Assembly: GCA_040880025.1 (NCBI GenBank)
Contig: JBBDJD010000019.1
Span: forward strand, 124,001 to 188,000
Reading direction: 5' to 3'
From: RCIO01 sp040880025
GTDB taxonomy: Bacteria; Pseudomonadota; Alphaproteobacteria; Rhizobiales; Rhizobiaceae
Length of the DNA stretch: 64,000 bases
Shown here: piece after piece, positions 26,298 through 35,621 of the stretch
How positions within the stretch are numbered: position 1 is the first letter of the stretch
How the letters are laid out: every line of letters starts with the position of its first letter
Program-made: the position numbers and the translations under genes
Notes under the pieces: model-generated
Database searches by the model: none
The model's input: the letters and a program-made list of their open reading frames with translations, nothing else
What the model was told of the DNA's origin: nothing

Positions 26298-28177
26298 TGA
26301 CCGACGTAAGGCACGAGACCATGTTCAAATGGTTTGAAAACAGACTTGATGCGTTCCCGCCGGAGGAACCCGAAGAGCCGCCGAGGACGTTTGTCGCGTT
26401 CTGCCTGCACTATACGCGCGGCTCCTGGCCCTATCTGGTGCCGTCTGCAATCCTGATGGCCGGCATCGCGGTCACCGAGGTTTGGATGTTCTCCTTCCTC
26501 GGCAACATCGTCGACTGGCTGTCTCAGCACGACCGCGAAAGCTTCCTTGCCGAAGAAGGCTGGAAGCTCGGGGGCATGGCGTTCATCATACTCGTCGGCC
26601 TGCCGATCATGGTGTGGTTCCATTCATTGCTCAACCAGCAGACGCTCATGGGCAACTACCCCATGCGCATCCGCTGGCAGGTGCACCGCTACCTGCTGAA
26701 GCAGTCGATGACCTTCTATCAGGACGAGTTCGCGGGCCGTATCGCGACAAAGCTGATGCAGACCGCGCTCGCCGTGCGCGAATGCGTGCTCAAGCTGATC
26801 GACGTGCTGAACTACGTCGTTGTCTATTTCATCGGCATGATAGTCATCGTGGCCTCGTCCGACTGGCGGTTGGCCATACCGCTGGCCGGCTGGCTCGTCG
26901 GCTATGTCACGCTGCTGCGCTTCTTCATACCGCGGCTCGGCCGCATTGCCGAGCAGCAGGCTGACGCGCGCTCTATGATGACCGGCCGGGTGGTCGACAG
27001 CTATACCAATATCCAGACGGTCAAGCTGTTCAGCCATGCGCAGCGCGAGGCCGGCTATGCCCGCGACGGCATGAACAGCTTCCTGCAGACGGTCTATCGG
27101 TCGATGCGGTTGATCACCGGCCTCTACGGGCTGCTCTATCTGCTCAACTCGTTGTGTCTGTTCCTGATCGGCGCGCTCGGCATCTATTTGTGGCAGGTCA
27201 ACGCGGTCTCCATCGGCGCAGTCGCGGTCTCGCTGGGCCTCGTGCTCAGGCTGTGGGGCATGTCGCAGTGGATCATGTGGGAGATGTCCGGCCTGTTCGA
27301 GAATGTCGGCACGGTGCAGGACGGCATCAATTCGATCTCGCTGCCACGTCTGGTCGAAGACCGGCCGGATGCGAAGGAGCTTGTGGTCAAGCGCGGCGAA
27401 ATCGGCTTCCAGCATGTCCGTTTTCATTACGGCAAGCAGAAGGGCGTGATCGAAGACCTGACGCTGACCGCGAAGCCGGGCGAAAAGGTCGGCCTGGTCG
27501 GCCGTTCGGGCGCCGGCAAGTCGACGGTCGTCAATCTGCTTTTGCGTTTCTATGACATCGAGGGCGGGCGACTGCTGATCGACGGGCAGGACATCGCCGC
27601 GGTGAAGCAGGATTCGCTGCGCGCCAATATCGGCATGGTGACGCAGGACACGTCGCTGCTCCACCGCTCGGTGCGCGACAACATCCTCTACGGCCGCCCC
27701 GACGCGACCGAGGCGATGATGGTCGAAGCGGCCAAGCGGGCCGAGGCGCACGAGTTCATCCAGGAGCTTACCGACCCGAAGGGACGCAAGGGCTATGACG
27801 CCCATGTCGGCGAACGGGGCGTGAAGCTGTCGGGCGGCCAGCGCCAGCGCATCGCGATTGCGCGGGTGATGCTAAAGGATGCGCCGGTGCTCATCCTCGA
27901 CGAGGCAACATCGGCGCTCGATTCGGAAGTCGAGGAGGCGATCCAGCAGAACCTGTACCGGCTGATGGAGGGCAAGACGGTGATTGCGATCGCACACCGG
28001 CTGTCCACCATCTCGGCGATGGACCGGCTGGTCGTGCTCGATCACGGCAGGGTCATAGAGGAAGGCACACATGACGAACTGGTCGCCAGGGGCGGGCTCT
28101 ATGCCGATCTTTGGCGGCGCCAGTCCGGCGGTTTCATCGACGTCGATGCCGTCGCTGAAAAGGAGGCCGCGGAGTAG
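26297..28177 (+). CDS. ABC exporter half-transporter (membrane plus ATPase domains), first of pair
   Basis: 626 residues. Six membrane helices in a type IV exporter domain (about 45-330) precede an ATPase with Walker A GRSGAGKST (near residue 404), signature LSGGQRQR and Walker B VLILDEATSALD with the catalytic Glu. An ATG 24 bp further in is an alternative start. It is followed after 104 bp by a second half-transporter of almost the same size, so a heterodimer is likely. The cargo is not evident from neighbours. Confidence 0.92.
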   Translation: MTDVRHETMFKWFENRLDAFPPEEPEEPPRTFVAFCLHYTRGSWPYLVPSAILMAGIAVTEVWMFSFLGNIVDWLSQHDRESFLAEEGWKLGGMAFIILVGLPIMVWFHSLLNQQTLMGNYPMRIRWQVHRYLLKQSMTFYQDEFAGRIATKLMQTALAVRECVLKLIDVLNYVVVYFIGMIVIVASSDWRLAIPLAGWLVGYVTLLRFFIPRLGRIAEQQADARSMMTGRVVDSYTNIQTVKLFSHAQREAGYARDGMNSFLQTVYRSMRLITGLYGLLYLLNSLCLFLIGALGIYLWQVNAVSIGAVAVSLGLVLRLWGMSQWIMWEMSGLFENVGTVQDGINSISLPRLVEDRPDAKELVVKRGEIGFQHVRFHYGKQKGVIEDLTLTAKPGEKVGLVGRSGAGKSTVVNLLLRFYDIEGGRLLIDGQDIAAVKQDSLRANIGMVTQDTSLLHRSVRDNILYGRPDATEAMMVEAAKRAEAHEFIQELTDPKGRKGYDAHVGERGVKLSGGQRQRIAIARVMLKDAPVLILDEATSALDSEVEEAIQQNLYRLMEGKTVIAIAHRLSTISAMDRLVVLDHGRVIEEGTHDELVARGGLYADLWRRQSGGFIDVDAVAEKEAAE

Positions 28178-28281
28178 CGGCCGCGCCACACGGGCGGTTG
28201 CCAAGCGACCGCCCGCGTTCCAGTTAGTATTGGCTGCCGCGCGCCCAGAAGTCGCGGCAACCTACATGTAACCAGGCAGTC

Positions 28282-30168
28282 ATGAACGAGCGGGAAGACA
28301 AAGGCGACAGGATATGGGGATTGGCCGAAAGGCTGATCGATCCCTTTGCCGACACGAACCGCGAGGTTCTGCCGCGCGAGGCGCTTCGCTTCATCATGTT
28401 TTTCGCCAATCAGGCGAAATTTCCATTCGTGATGCTGCTCATCATTGGCGGGCTTTCGGGCGCGGTCGATGCCGGCCTCTACTGGGCGGTCGGCTGGCTG
28501 ATCGACATTCTGGATGCCTCCTCGCCGGCCACGCTGCTCGAAAATTACTGGCCGCACCTGGCGGCGTTCCTTTTCCTTGTGCTGGTGGTTCGGGCGGCGG
28601 TGATGATTGCGGCCGCGATCGTGGAACAACAGATCATCGCACCGCATTTCTTCCAGCTGGTGCGCTGGCAGGCGTTTCGGCGCGTGATCGAACAGCCCTA
28701 CGAGTTCTACCAGAACGACTTCGCCGGCCGCATCGCCACCAAGATACTGCAGGGCGGCGAGGCGACGGGCGATTTCATCGTGTCGCTCCTGCAGACCATG
28801 TGGGGCTTCATCACCTTTGTGGTCCTGGCCGGTACGATCCTGACCGCGCTGGACCCGTGGATGGGTGTGGTGATGGTCGTGTGGCTGGCCGCTTACGGGC
28901 TCACAGGATGGCGGCTGCTGCCGCCGTTGCGCGCGGCCGGGCGCAAAACCGCCGACGAGCGCTCCATCCTGAACGGGCGGCTGGTCGATGCCTTCACCAA
29001 CATCATGGCGGTCAAGCTGTTCGACAGCGGGCGGCGCGAGCATGCCTTCGTGCGCGACGGCATGGAGCGCTTCCTCCACGCGGTGCGGCGGCTGACCCGA
29101 CAGATCACCAAGGTGCGGGCGGCGGTCGCCATCATCAATGGCGTAATGATCGCGGCGATCGCCATCCTCGCCATCCGCAGCTGGATGGCCGGCGGCGCAT
29201 CGACCGGCGAGATCGCTGCCGTCATGGGGCTGTGTTTCCGGCTCAACCAGATGTCCGGCTATGTGATGTTCAACGTCAACGGCCTGATCCGCAACTTCGC
29301 CACCGTGCAGGACGCGACCGGCACGATCTCAGTGGAGCCGGCGATCCGCGACGCCGACAACGCGCAGATCATGCCGCGCGCAGAAGGCGACCTCGAATTC
29401 CAGAAGGTCACCTTCAACTACGGCAAGGACAGCCGCACCCATGCCGACCGGGTGATCGCCAACCTCGACCTGCATATCAGGCCCGGTGAGCGCGTGGCGC
29501 TGGTCGGCCCGTCGGGGGCGGGCAAGACGACGATCGTCAATCTGGCGCTGCGGCTGTTCGATGTCGAAGGCGGGCGCATCCTGCTCGACGGCCGCGACAT
29601 CCGCACGCTCACCCAGGGATCGTTGCGCCAGCAGTTCGGCGTGGTCAGCCAGGATCCGATGCTGATGCACCGTTCGATCCGCGATAACATCGCCTATGGC
29701 AAGCCGGGCGCCAGCGAGGACGAGATCATCGAGGCGGCAAAGCGCGCTTCCGCGCATAAGTTCATCACGGGCGTCGCGGACCAGCGCGGGCGCGAGGGCT
29801 ATGACGCGCATGTCGGAGAGCGAGGGGTAAAATTGTCCGGCGGCCAGCGACAGCGCATCGCAATTGCGCGCATGATGCTCAAGAACGCGCCGATCCTGAT
29901 TCTGGATGAAGCCACCTCGGCGCTGGATTCCGAAATCGAGTCGGTGATCCAGGAAAATCTGTTCTCCATGATGGAGGGCAAGACGGTGATCGCGGTGGCG
30001 CACCGGCTTTCCACCATCGCCGCGCTCGACCGGCTGGTGGTGCTCGACGAGGGCCGTATCGTGGAAGAGGGCAGCCACGACTCGCTGCTGGCCAGGGGCG
30101 GGCTGTACGCGCAGCTGTGGAAGCGCCAGTCCGGTGGTTTCCTGCCGTCAAGGCTGGCCGCGGAATAG
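28282..30168 (+). CDS. ABC exporter half-transporter, second of pair
   Basis: 628 residues with the same layout as the preceding gene: exporter domain with six helices (about 48-320) and ATPase with Walker A GPSGAGKTT (near residue 408), LSGGQRQR and LILDEATSALD. Both copies keep the catalytic Glu, so neither looks like a degenerate partner. The two differ mostly in the membrane half. Similar pairs in alphaproteobacteria are annotated as multidrug or lipid exporters. Confidence 0.92.
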   Translation: MNEREDKGDRIWGLAERLIDPFADTNREVLPREALRFIMFFANQAKFPFVMLLIIGGLSGAVDAGLYWAVGWLIDILDASSPATLLENYWPHLAAFLFLVLVVRAAVMIAAAIVEQQIIAPHFFQLVRWQAFRRVIEQPYEFYQNDFAGRIATKILQGGEATGDFIVSLLQTMWGFITFVVLAGTILTALDPWMGVVMVVWLAAYGLTGWRLLPPLRAAGRKTADERSILNGRLVDAFTNIMAVKLFDSGRREHAFVRDGMERFLHAVRRLTRQITKVRAAVAIINGVMIAAIAILAIRSWMAGGASTGEIAAVMGLCFRLNQMSGYVMFNVNGLIRNFATVQDATGTISVEPAIRDADNAQIMPRAEGDLEFQKVTFNYGKDSRTHADRVIANLDLHIRPGERVALVGPSGAGKTTIVNLALRLFDVEGGRILLDGRDIRTLTQGSLRQQFGVVSQDPMLMHRSIRDNIAYGKPGASEDEIIEAAKRASAHKFITGVADQRGREGYDAHVGERGVKLSGGQRQRIAIARMMLKNAPILILDEATSALDSEIESVIQENLFSMMEGKTVIAVAHRLSTIAALDRLVVLDEGRIVEEGSHDSLLARGGLYAQLWKRQSGGFLPSRLAAE

Positions 30169-30174
30169 GCGGCG

Positions 30175-30495
30175 TTGGCCGTCCGCCCGCCACGCCAATA
30201 CGCACAGTCGGCCCGGCCCGGGCCGGCCGAGACGCTGTCGCCGCTCGATCATGAAATCCTCGGCGAGAAAGCCGCGGCTCTCGGCCGCGCCGGCGAGAAG
30301 GTGGAGCTTTGCCTGAAACAGCTGCATGACTGCGCGCCGGATGCCCTCGAGCGTCCGCGCCTGCTGCGCGAGGCGGCGCATGCAGTCTATGCCTATTTCA
30401 TCCAGCGGGAGCTGTGCGGGATGAAGCGCCACCGCGAAATCATCCGCGAATACGCCATTCCCGACGAGGTTCTGGTCAGGCTGGGGGCCAGCTAG
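30175..30495 (+). CDS. DUF6665 family protein
   Basis: 106 residues from the TTG at 30175, 6 bp after the exporter stop. The central LSPLDHEILGEKAAALGRAGEKVELCLKQL and the C-terminal FIQRELCGMKRHREIIREYAIPDEV agree with this small helical family. The first 20 residues are poorly supported and a later start cannot be excluded. Function unknown. The 3' end overlaps the convergent MarR gene by 4 bp. Confidence 0.75.
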   Translation: MAVRPPRQYAQSARPGPAETLSPLDHEILGEKAAALGRAGEKVELCLKQLHDCAPDALERPRLLREAAHAVYAYFIQRELCGMKRHREIIREYAIPDEVLVRLGAS

Positions 30496-30932
30496 CCATC
30501 CAGCTTCGCAGCCAGCGTTGCGATGATCGTCCTGAGCGCCGCCCGAAACCGCTCTCGGTCGGCTTCGCTGAGGCCGGCGAGAGCGTCGGCGTTGGTCTCA
30601 TGCACCGCGTCAAGCACGGCTGCGGCCTTTCCTTCCGCCGCCGGGCTCAACTTCACAAGGCTCGCGCGCCGGTCCTTCGGGTCTGGCGTACGGACGATCA
30701 GACCGTCGCGCTCCATCCGGGCCAGCGTCGCCGCCATTGTCGGCTGCTCGATGCCGGCATGGGCGGCGAGCTGTTTCTGGGTCAGCGTCTTGCCGCCAGC
30801 CAGCGCGAAATAGACGGGCAGATGACCGGACGACAGGCCGAGCGGTCTCAGCCGGCGCTCGATGGCGCGCGCCAGCAGCCTGGCCGCCCAGTTGGTCAGA
30901 TATCCGGCGGAGTTTTCGCGGTCGAACGTCAT
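30492..30932 (-). CDS. MarR family transcriptional regulator
   Basis: 146 residues from ATG 30930-30932. The winged helix is in LTQKQLAAHAGIEQPTMAATLARMERDGLIVRTPDPKDRRASL (about residues 50-92), a full MarR motif. It is divergent from a four-helix membrane protein, and two palindromes fill the region between them. It probably represses itself and that gene in answer to a small ligand. Confidence 0.92.
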   Translation of the reverse strand: MTFDRENSAGYLTNWAARLLARAIERRLRPLGLSSGHLPVYFALAGGKTLTQKQLAAHAGIEQPTMAATLARMERDGLIVRTPDPKDRRASLVKLSPAAEGKAAAVLDAVHETNADALAGLSEADRERFRAALRTIIATLAAKLDG

Positions 30933-30936
30933 ATTA

Positions 30937-30963
30937 TATAGCTTGCTATACAATTACATTGTA
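30937..30963. promoter_or_regulatory. MarR operator region, two palindromes
   Basis: Two perfect dyads overlap by two bases: TATAGC-TT-GCTATA (30937-30950) and TACAAT-TAC-ATTGTA (30949-30963). They sit 5 bp upstream of the MarR start codon and about 50 bp upstream of the divergent gene, the expected place for a MarR autorepressor site. Confidence 0.6.
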
Positions 30964-31011
30964 TGCTATGTATCTCATGTTCGACGCACCGAAGCAAGCC
31001 GGAGTCCAGCC

Positions 31012-31482
31012 ATGAAGAGACCTGTCGCCATCGTCCACGGGATTGCCGGGGTGACCGCCTTCGCGATCATTTCCACATTCATGCTTGCATCCGTCGTCAC
31101 GGAGATTTCGGGCGACCATCAAGCTGTCGCCGCGGCGAAGTCGGCGATCCGCTGGGGGCTGCTGGCGCTGGTGCCTGCGCTAGCCGCCGCGGGCGGCAGC
31201 GGCTACCGACTTGTCGGCGGCAGTGCGAAGGGTCTCGCCGGGGTCAAACTCGCGCGCATGCGCATCGTGGCGGCGAATGGCGCCGCAATTCTCGTTCCGT
31301 GCGTGCTTTTCCTCGCGTGGAAAGCGGATCGAGGGGAATTCGACATGTGGTTCGCCGCCGTTCAGGCCGTCGAATATCTCGCCGGCGCCACGAATCTCGC
31401 CCTGATGGGCCTCAACATGCGTGACGGTTTTCGATTGAGCGGACGCTTCCGCCGCCGCCCGGTTCTGCCTGCCAGCCGGTAG
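31012..31482 (+). CDS. small membrane protein divergent from MarR
   Basis: 156 residues, start ATG 31012. Four hydrophobic segments (about 10-31, 44-62, 82-103 and 113-133) end with a basic tail. Pfam-type assignment not certain; I see no enzymatic motif. Divergence from a MarR regulator suggests it is that regulator's target, perhaps a stress- or drug-responsive membrane protein. Confidence 0.8.
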   Translation: MKRPVAIVHGIAGVTAFAIISTFMLASVVTEISGDHQAVAAAKSAIRWGLLALVPALAAAGGSGYRLVGGSAKGLAGVKLARMRIVAANGAAILVPCVLFLAWKADRGEFDMWFAAVQAVEYLAGATNLALMGLNMRDGFRLSGRFRRRPVLPASR

Positions 31483-31711
31483 TTATCCACGATCGGGGGC
31501 CGGCTGATGGCGGTGCGGTCCCATTGGCCGCGACAAACTGCCGTCAACGCGTTCCGGCGTCTGGACAAGCCTAGCTCACGCGCATAGAACCCAACGCCGA
31601 ACGCCGGGGGATTCCGCGTGCCAAAAGGGCTGGCCTCTCGCGACTGAGCGGCCGGTCTTTCGATGCAGAATACTTCCCGCCGGCAAGAGATGCCGAAAGG
31701 ATTTCAGTTCC

Positions 31712-32275
31712 GTGAGCGCGACCGAAACGACCGATCCGAACCGCCGCGACTTCCTCTACATCGCCACCGGCATGGCCGGCGCCGTCGGCGCTGGCGCTGT
31801 TGCGTGGCCGTTCATCGACAACATGCGGCCCGACGCCTCGACGCTGGCGCTGGCAACGATCGCGGTCGATGTTTCGGGTATCGAGCCGGGAATGTCGATC
31901 ACCGCCAAGTGGCGTGGCCAGCCGGTCTTCATCCGCAACCGGACGGAGGCGGAAATCGAGGCCGCACGGGAAGTTCCCCTCGACGATCTCAAGGACCCGA
32001 TTGCCCGCAACGCCAATATCCCCGCCGACGCGCCGGCGACCGACGTCGAACGCTCGGCGGGCGAGGGCAGGGAAAACTGGCTCGTCATGGTCGGCGTTTG
32101 CACCCATCTGGGCTGCGTTCCGCTCGGTCAGGCGGGCGATTTTGGCGGCTGGTTCTGCCCCTGCCACGGCTCGCACTATGATACGGCCGGACGTATCCGA
32201 AAGGGGCCGGCGCCGACGAACCTTCCCATTCCGACATTCACATTCACCTCCGACACGACCATCGAGATCGGCTGA
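31712..32275 (+). CDS. petA: cytochrome bc1 complex Rieske iron-sulfur subunit
   Basis: 187 residues from GTG 31712 with GAAAGGA upstream. A twin-arginine start (RRDFLYIATG) precedes the single membrane anchor. The [2Fe-2S] ligands are in C130-T-H132-L-G-C135 and C149-P-C151-H152-G-S. It transfers electrons from ubiquinol to cytochrome c1. First gene of the petABC operon; 20 bp separate it from petB. Confidence 0.95.
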   Translation: MSATETTDPNRRDFLYIATGMAGAVGAGAVAWPFIDNMRPDASTLALATIAVDVSGIEPGMSITAKWRGQPVFIRNRTEAEIEAAREVPLDDLKDPIARNANIPADAPATDVERSAGEGRENWLVMVGVCTHLGCVPLGQAGDFGGWFCPCHGSHYDTAGRIRKGPAPTNLPIPTFTFTSDTTIEIG

Positions 32276-32295
32276 GGCAGAAGAGGGCACGCGAT

Positions 32296-33609
32296 ATGAG
32301 CGCGGGACAACACTCCACCTACGAGCCCAAGACCGGCATCGAGCGCTGGATCGACCAGCGGCTGCCGCTGCCCCGGCTGGTGTATGATTCATTCGTGGCC
32401 TATCCGGTCCCGCGCAACCTCAACTACGCCTATACGTTCGGCGGTATTCTCACCATCATGCTGGTGGCGCAGATTCTGACGGGCGTCGTGCTGGCGATGC
32501 ACTATACGCCCCACACCGCGTTCGCCTTCGATTCGGTCGAGCACATCATGCGCGACGTGAATTCGGGCTGGCTGCTGCGCTACATGCATGCCAATGGCGC
32601 CTCGTTCTTCTTCATCGCCGTCTACATCCACATGTTCCGCGGTCTCTATTACGGCTCCTACAAGGCGCCGCGCGAGCTTCTGTGGATTCTGGGCTGCATC
32701 ATCTACCTCCTGATGATGGCGACCGGTTTCATGGGTTACGTGCTGCCATGGGGACAGATGAGCTTCTGGGGCGCCACGGTCATCACCGGCTTTTTCACCG
32801 CCATCCCGCTGGTCGGCGAGTGGATCCAGCAGCTTCTGCTCGGCGGCTTCGCGGTCGACAATCCGACGCTCAACCGCTTCTTCTCGCTGCATTACCTGCT
32901 GCCGTTCATGATCGCCGGCGTGGTCGTGCTGCATGTCTGGGCGCTGCACGTGACGGGCCAGACCAACCCGACCGGCATCGAGGTCAAGTCGAAGACGGAC
33001 TCCGTGCCGTTCTCCCCGCACGCCACGGCGAAGGACGCCTTCGCGATGGTCGTGTTCCTGGCCGTGTTCGCCTATTTCGTCTTCTACATTCCGAATTTCC
33101 TTGGCCACCCGGACAATTACACCGAGGCCAACCCGCTCAAGACGCCGGCCCACATCGTGCCTGAATGGTATTACCTGCCGTTCTACGCGATCCTGCGCGC
33201 CATCACCTTCAACGTCGGACCGATCGATTCAAAGCTGGGCGGCGTGCTGGCTATGTTCGGTTCGATCGGCATCCTGTTCCTGGTGCCGTGGCTCGATACA
33301 TCCAGGGTGCGCTCGGCGGTATACCGGCCTTGGTACAAGCTGTTCTTCTGGCTGTTCGTGGCCGACGCCATCTTCCTGGGATGGCTTGGCTCCAAGCCGG
33401 CGGAAGGTAGCTATGTGGCGATGGCGCAGGTCGGAACGCTCTATTACTTTGCATTCTTCCTCGTCGTCATGCCGGTGCTTGGCCTGATCGAAACGCCGAA
33501 GAAGCTGCCGAATTCCATTACCGAGGCGGTTCTCGAGAAGAACAAGGGCAAGGGCGACGCAGCGGTGCTGCCGGCTGCAAGCACCGCCTCGCCGGAAACC
33601 CAAGGCTGA
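32296..33609 (+). CDS. petB: cytochrome bc1 complex cytochrome b subunit
   Basis: 437 residues. Eight membrane helices; the four haem-ligand His lie in the second and fourth helices (for example in RYMHANGASFFF and HYLLPF). The quinol-site PEWY motif is seen at IVPEWYYLPFYAILRA. Central subunit of the bc1 complex, in the inner membrane. petC follows after 27 bp. Confidence 0.96.
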   Translation: MSAGQHSTYEPKTGIERWIDQRLPLPRLVYDSFVAYPVPRNLNYAYTFGGILTIMLVAQILTGVVLAMHYTPHTAFAFDSVEHIMRDVNSGWLLRYMHANGASFFFIAVYIHMFRGLYYGSYKAPRELLWILGCIIYLLMMATGFMGYVLPWGQMSFWGATVITGFFTAIPLVGEWIQQLLLGGFAVDNPTLNRFFSLHYLLPFMIAGVVVLHVWALHVTGQTNPTGIEVKSKTDSVPFSPHATAKDAFAMVVFLAVFAYFVFYIPNFLGHPDNYTEANPLKTPAHIVPEWYYLPFYAILRAITFNVGPIDSKLGGVLAMFGSIGILFLVPWLDTSRVRSAVYRPWYKLFFWLFVADAIFLGWLGSKPAEGSYVAMAQVGTLYYFAFFLVVMPVLGLIETPKKLPNSITEAVLEKNKGKGDAAVLPAASTASPETQG

Positions 33610-33636
33610 GCGCAGACAGGCTCGAAAGGACTTCTC

Positions 33637-34488
33637 ATGAAACTGATCCTCAAGGGATTTCTTGCTCTTGGCCTGAGCCTCGCTGCTGCCGGCATGGCCG
33701 TTGCGGCCGAGGAGGAAGGCGCCACGCCGCACTATCCGCTCAAGAAGCCTGTCGAGCAGAACTGGTCGTTCTCAGGACCGTTCGGCACCTATGACCGCGG
33801 CCAGTTGCAGCGCGGCCTCAAGGTCTATCGCGAAGCATGTTCGGCCTGCCACTCGATGGATATCGTCGCATTCCGCACGCTGAAGGATCTCGGCTATTCG
33901 GACGCGCAAGTCAGCGCGCTCGCGGCGGAATACACGATCGAAGATGGGCCGGATTCCAACGGCGACATGTTCGAGCGGGCGGGTGTCCCTTCGGATCGCT
34001 TCCCGTCGCCCTTCGCCAATCCCGAACAGGCGGCGGCTTCTAACAATGGCGCCTCCCCGCCCGATTTCTCGCTGATCGCCAAGGCGCGTGGCGTCGAGCG
34101 CGGCTTTCCAACCTTCGTCTTCGATATTTTCACGCAATATGCGGAAAGCGGGCCGGACTACATCCACGGTCTGCTAACCGGCTACGAGGACGAAGTGCCG
34201 GAGGGGGTTACGGTTCCGGAAGGCGCTTACTACAACCCGTATTTCATCTCGGGTCCCGCATTGGCCATGCCGCCGCCGCTTTCCGACGGGCTGATCACTT
34301 ATGACGACGGCTCGCCCGAAACGGTGGAGCAGTATTCCAGGGACGTCTCCGCCTTCCTGATGTGGGCTGCCGAGCCGCACATGGAAGCGCGCAAGCAGAC
34401 CGGCTTTGTGGCCTTTATCTTCCTGGTCCTGTTCGCCGGCATGGTGTTCCTGACCAAGCGCAAGATATGGGCTGGCGAAGCGCACTAG
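33637..34488 (+). CDS. petC: cytochrome bc1 complex cytochrome c1 subunit
   Basis: 283 residues. A signal peptide (1-24), then the haem-binding CSACH at 68-72, and a C-terminal anchor helix (about 254-272, GFVAFIFLVLFAGMVFL) ending in KRKIW. Haem c is held on the periplasmic face and receives electrons from the Rieske subunit. Last gene of petABC; a terminator follows 24 bp after the stop. Confidence 0.95.
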   Translation: MKLILKGFLALGLSLAAAGMAVAAEEEGATPHYPLKKPVEQNWSFSGPFGTYDRGQLQRGLKVYREACSACHSMDIVAFRTLKDLGYSDAQVSALAAEYTIEDGPDSNGDMFERAGVPSDRFPSPFANPEQAAASNNGASPPDFSLIAKARGVERGFPTFVFDIFTQYAESGPDYIHGLLTGYEDEVPEGVTVPEGAYYNPYFISGPALAMPPPLSDGLITYDDGSPETVEQYSRDVSAFLMWAAEPHMEARKQTGFVAFIFLVLFAGMVFLTKRKIWAGEAH

Positions 34489-34511
34489 AAGCCGCGCACG
34501 CATTTGAATTC

Positions 34512-34533
34512 GGGCGCCGCAGGGCGCCCTTTT
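34512..34533 (+). terminator. Rho-independent terminator after petABC
   Basis: GGGCGCC (34512-34518), a 4-nt loop and GGCGCCC (34523-34529) form a perfect 7-bp stem, followed directly by TTTT. Same stem sequence as the terminator near position 230. Confidence 0.85.
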
Positions 34534-34583
34534 CATTTGTGCCGTAACACGGCAAGAATGGCTGGATAGAACTGGCGGGACAA

Positions 34584-35129
34584 ATGCACCATTCCCTGGA
34601 AGAAACGCTGCTTTCGGCGATCCGCACGATTCCGGACTATCCCAAGCCGGGGATATTGTTTCGCGACATCACCACTCTGCTGGGCAACGCGCGCTCATTC
34701 CGCCGCGCGGTCGACGAGCTGGTGCATCCCTACGCCGGCGAGAAGATCGACAAGATCGCCGGTATCGAAGCGCGCGGCTTCATCCTCGGCGGAGCGATCG
34801 CACATCAGCTTTCGTCAGGCTTCATCCCCATCCGCAAGAAGGGCAAGCTGCCGCATGATACGGTGCGCGTTGCCTACAGCCTGGAATACGGAATCGACGA
34901 GATGGAGATGCACCGGGATGCGGTGAAGGAGGGCGAGAAGGTGATCCTCGTCGACGATCTGATTGCCACTGGCGGCACCGCTGAAGGCGCGGTGAAGCTG
35001 CTCACGCAGATGGGCGCGAACATCGTCGCCGCCTGCTTCGTCATCGACCTGCCCGATGTGGGCGGGCGCAAGAAACTGGAAGCGCTCGGCGTCGATGTTC
35101 ACACGCTGATCGCCTATGAGGGACACTGA
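34584..35129 (+). CDS. apt: adenine phosphoribosyltransferase
   Basis: 181 residues. The PRPP-binding motif VILVDDLIATGGTA (about 117-130) and the GIEARGFILG segment near 58 identify Apt. It salvages adenine to AMP. The stop overlaps the next start (TGATG), coupling it to a DM13-domain protein, which is an odd partner. Confidence 0.93.
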   Translation: MHHSLEETLLSAIRTIPDYPKPGILFRDITTLLGNARSFRRAVDELVHPYAGEKIDKIAGIEARGFILGGAIAHQLSSGFIPIRKKGKLPHDTVRVAYSLEYGIDEMEMHRDAVKEGEKVILVDDLIATGGTAEGAVKLLTQMGANIVAACFVIDLPDVGGRKKLEALGVDVHTLIAYEGH

Positions 35130-35614
35130 TGCGCCTGTTGATTGCATTTCTGGTCGGGGGAATATTTGGCGCCGCCGGCGGCGTCGCACTGGGGTTCTTC
35201 CTGTTTCCCTATGTCTTCCCGCCGCCCGCGGCGACCGAAGAGTTGCAGACTGTCCAGACCGACAAGGTCGCCGAAGGTGAGTTCATCCACGCCAATCCGA
35301 GCGATCCCATTCACTATGGCGGCGGCGGTGTGTCGGTCTATTCCGACACCGTCTTCCTGCATGAGGATTTCGAGGTCGGACCGGGGCCGGACTATCATGT
35401 CTATCTGGTGCCGAAGGCCAATATCCGTGGCTCTGGCGACCTGGGGACTGCCATGTATGTCGATCTCGGCCGGTTGAAAGCGTTCGAGGGGAGCCAGAAT
35501 TACGCAATTCCGGCTGGCGTCGATTTACGCGACTATCCCAGCGTCCTGATCTGGTGCCAGAAGTTCTCGGTGCTGATCTCGCTCGCGGATCTTAACTTCG
35601 AACCGGCAAGCTGA
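35129..35614 (+). CDS. DM13 domain protein, membrane anchored
   Basis: 161 residues. An N-terminal hydrophobic segment (residues 5-30, probably an uncleaved anchor ending before FPPPAATEE), then an electron-transfer DM13 domain: GGGGVSVYSDTVFLHEDFEVGPGPDYHVYLVP and a C-terminal YPSVLIWCQKFSVLIS with the conserved Cys. DM13 is thought to bind a redox cofactor; it lies outside the membrane. Coupled to apt by a one-base overlap. Confidence 0.85.
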   Translation: MRLLIAFLVGGIFGAAGGVALGFFLFPYVFPPPAATEELQTVQTDKVAEGEFIHANPSDPIHYGGGGVSVYSDTVFLHEDFEVGPGPDYHVYLVPKANIRGSGDLGTAMYVDLGRLKAFEGSQNYAIPAGVDLRDYPSVLIWCQKFSVLISLADLNFEPAS

Positions 35615-35621
35615 CCGCGCC

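Noticed and set aside
26624..27805. A 393-codon minus-strand frame over the exporter gene
   Set aside because: Rich in Asp, His, Arg and Gln as expected of a shadow; the exporter motifs on the other strand are complete.
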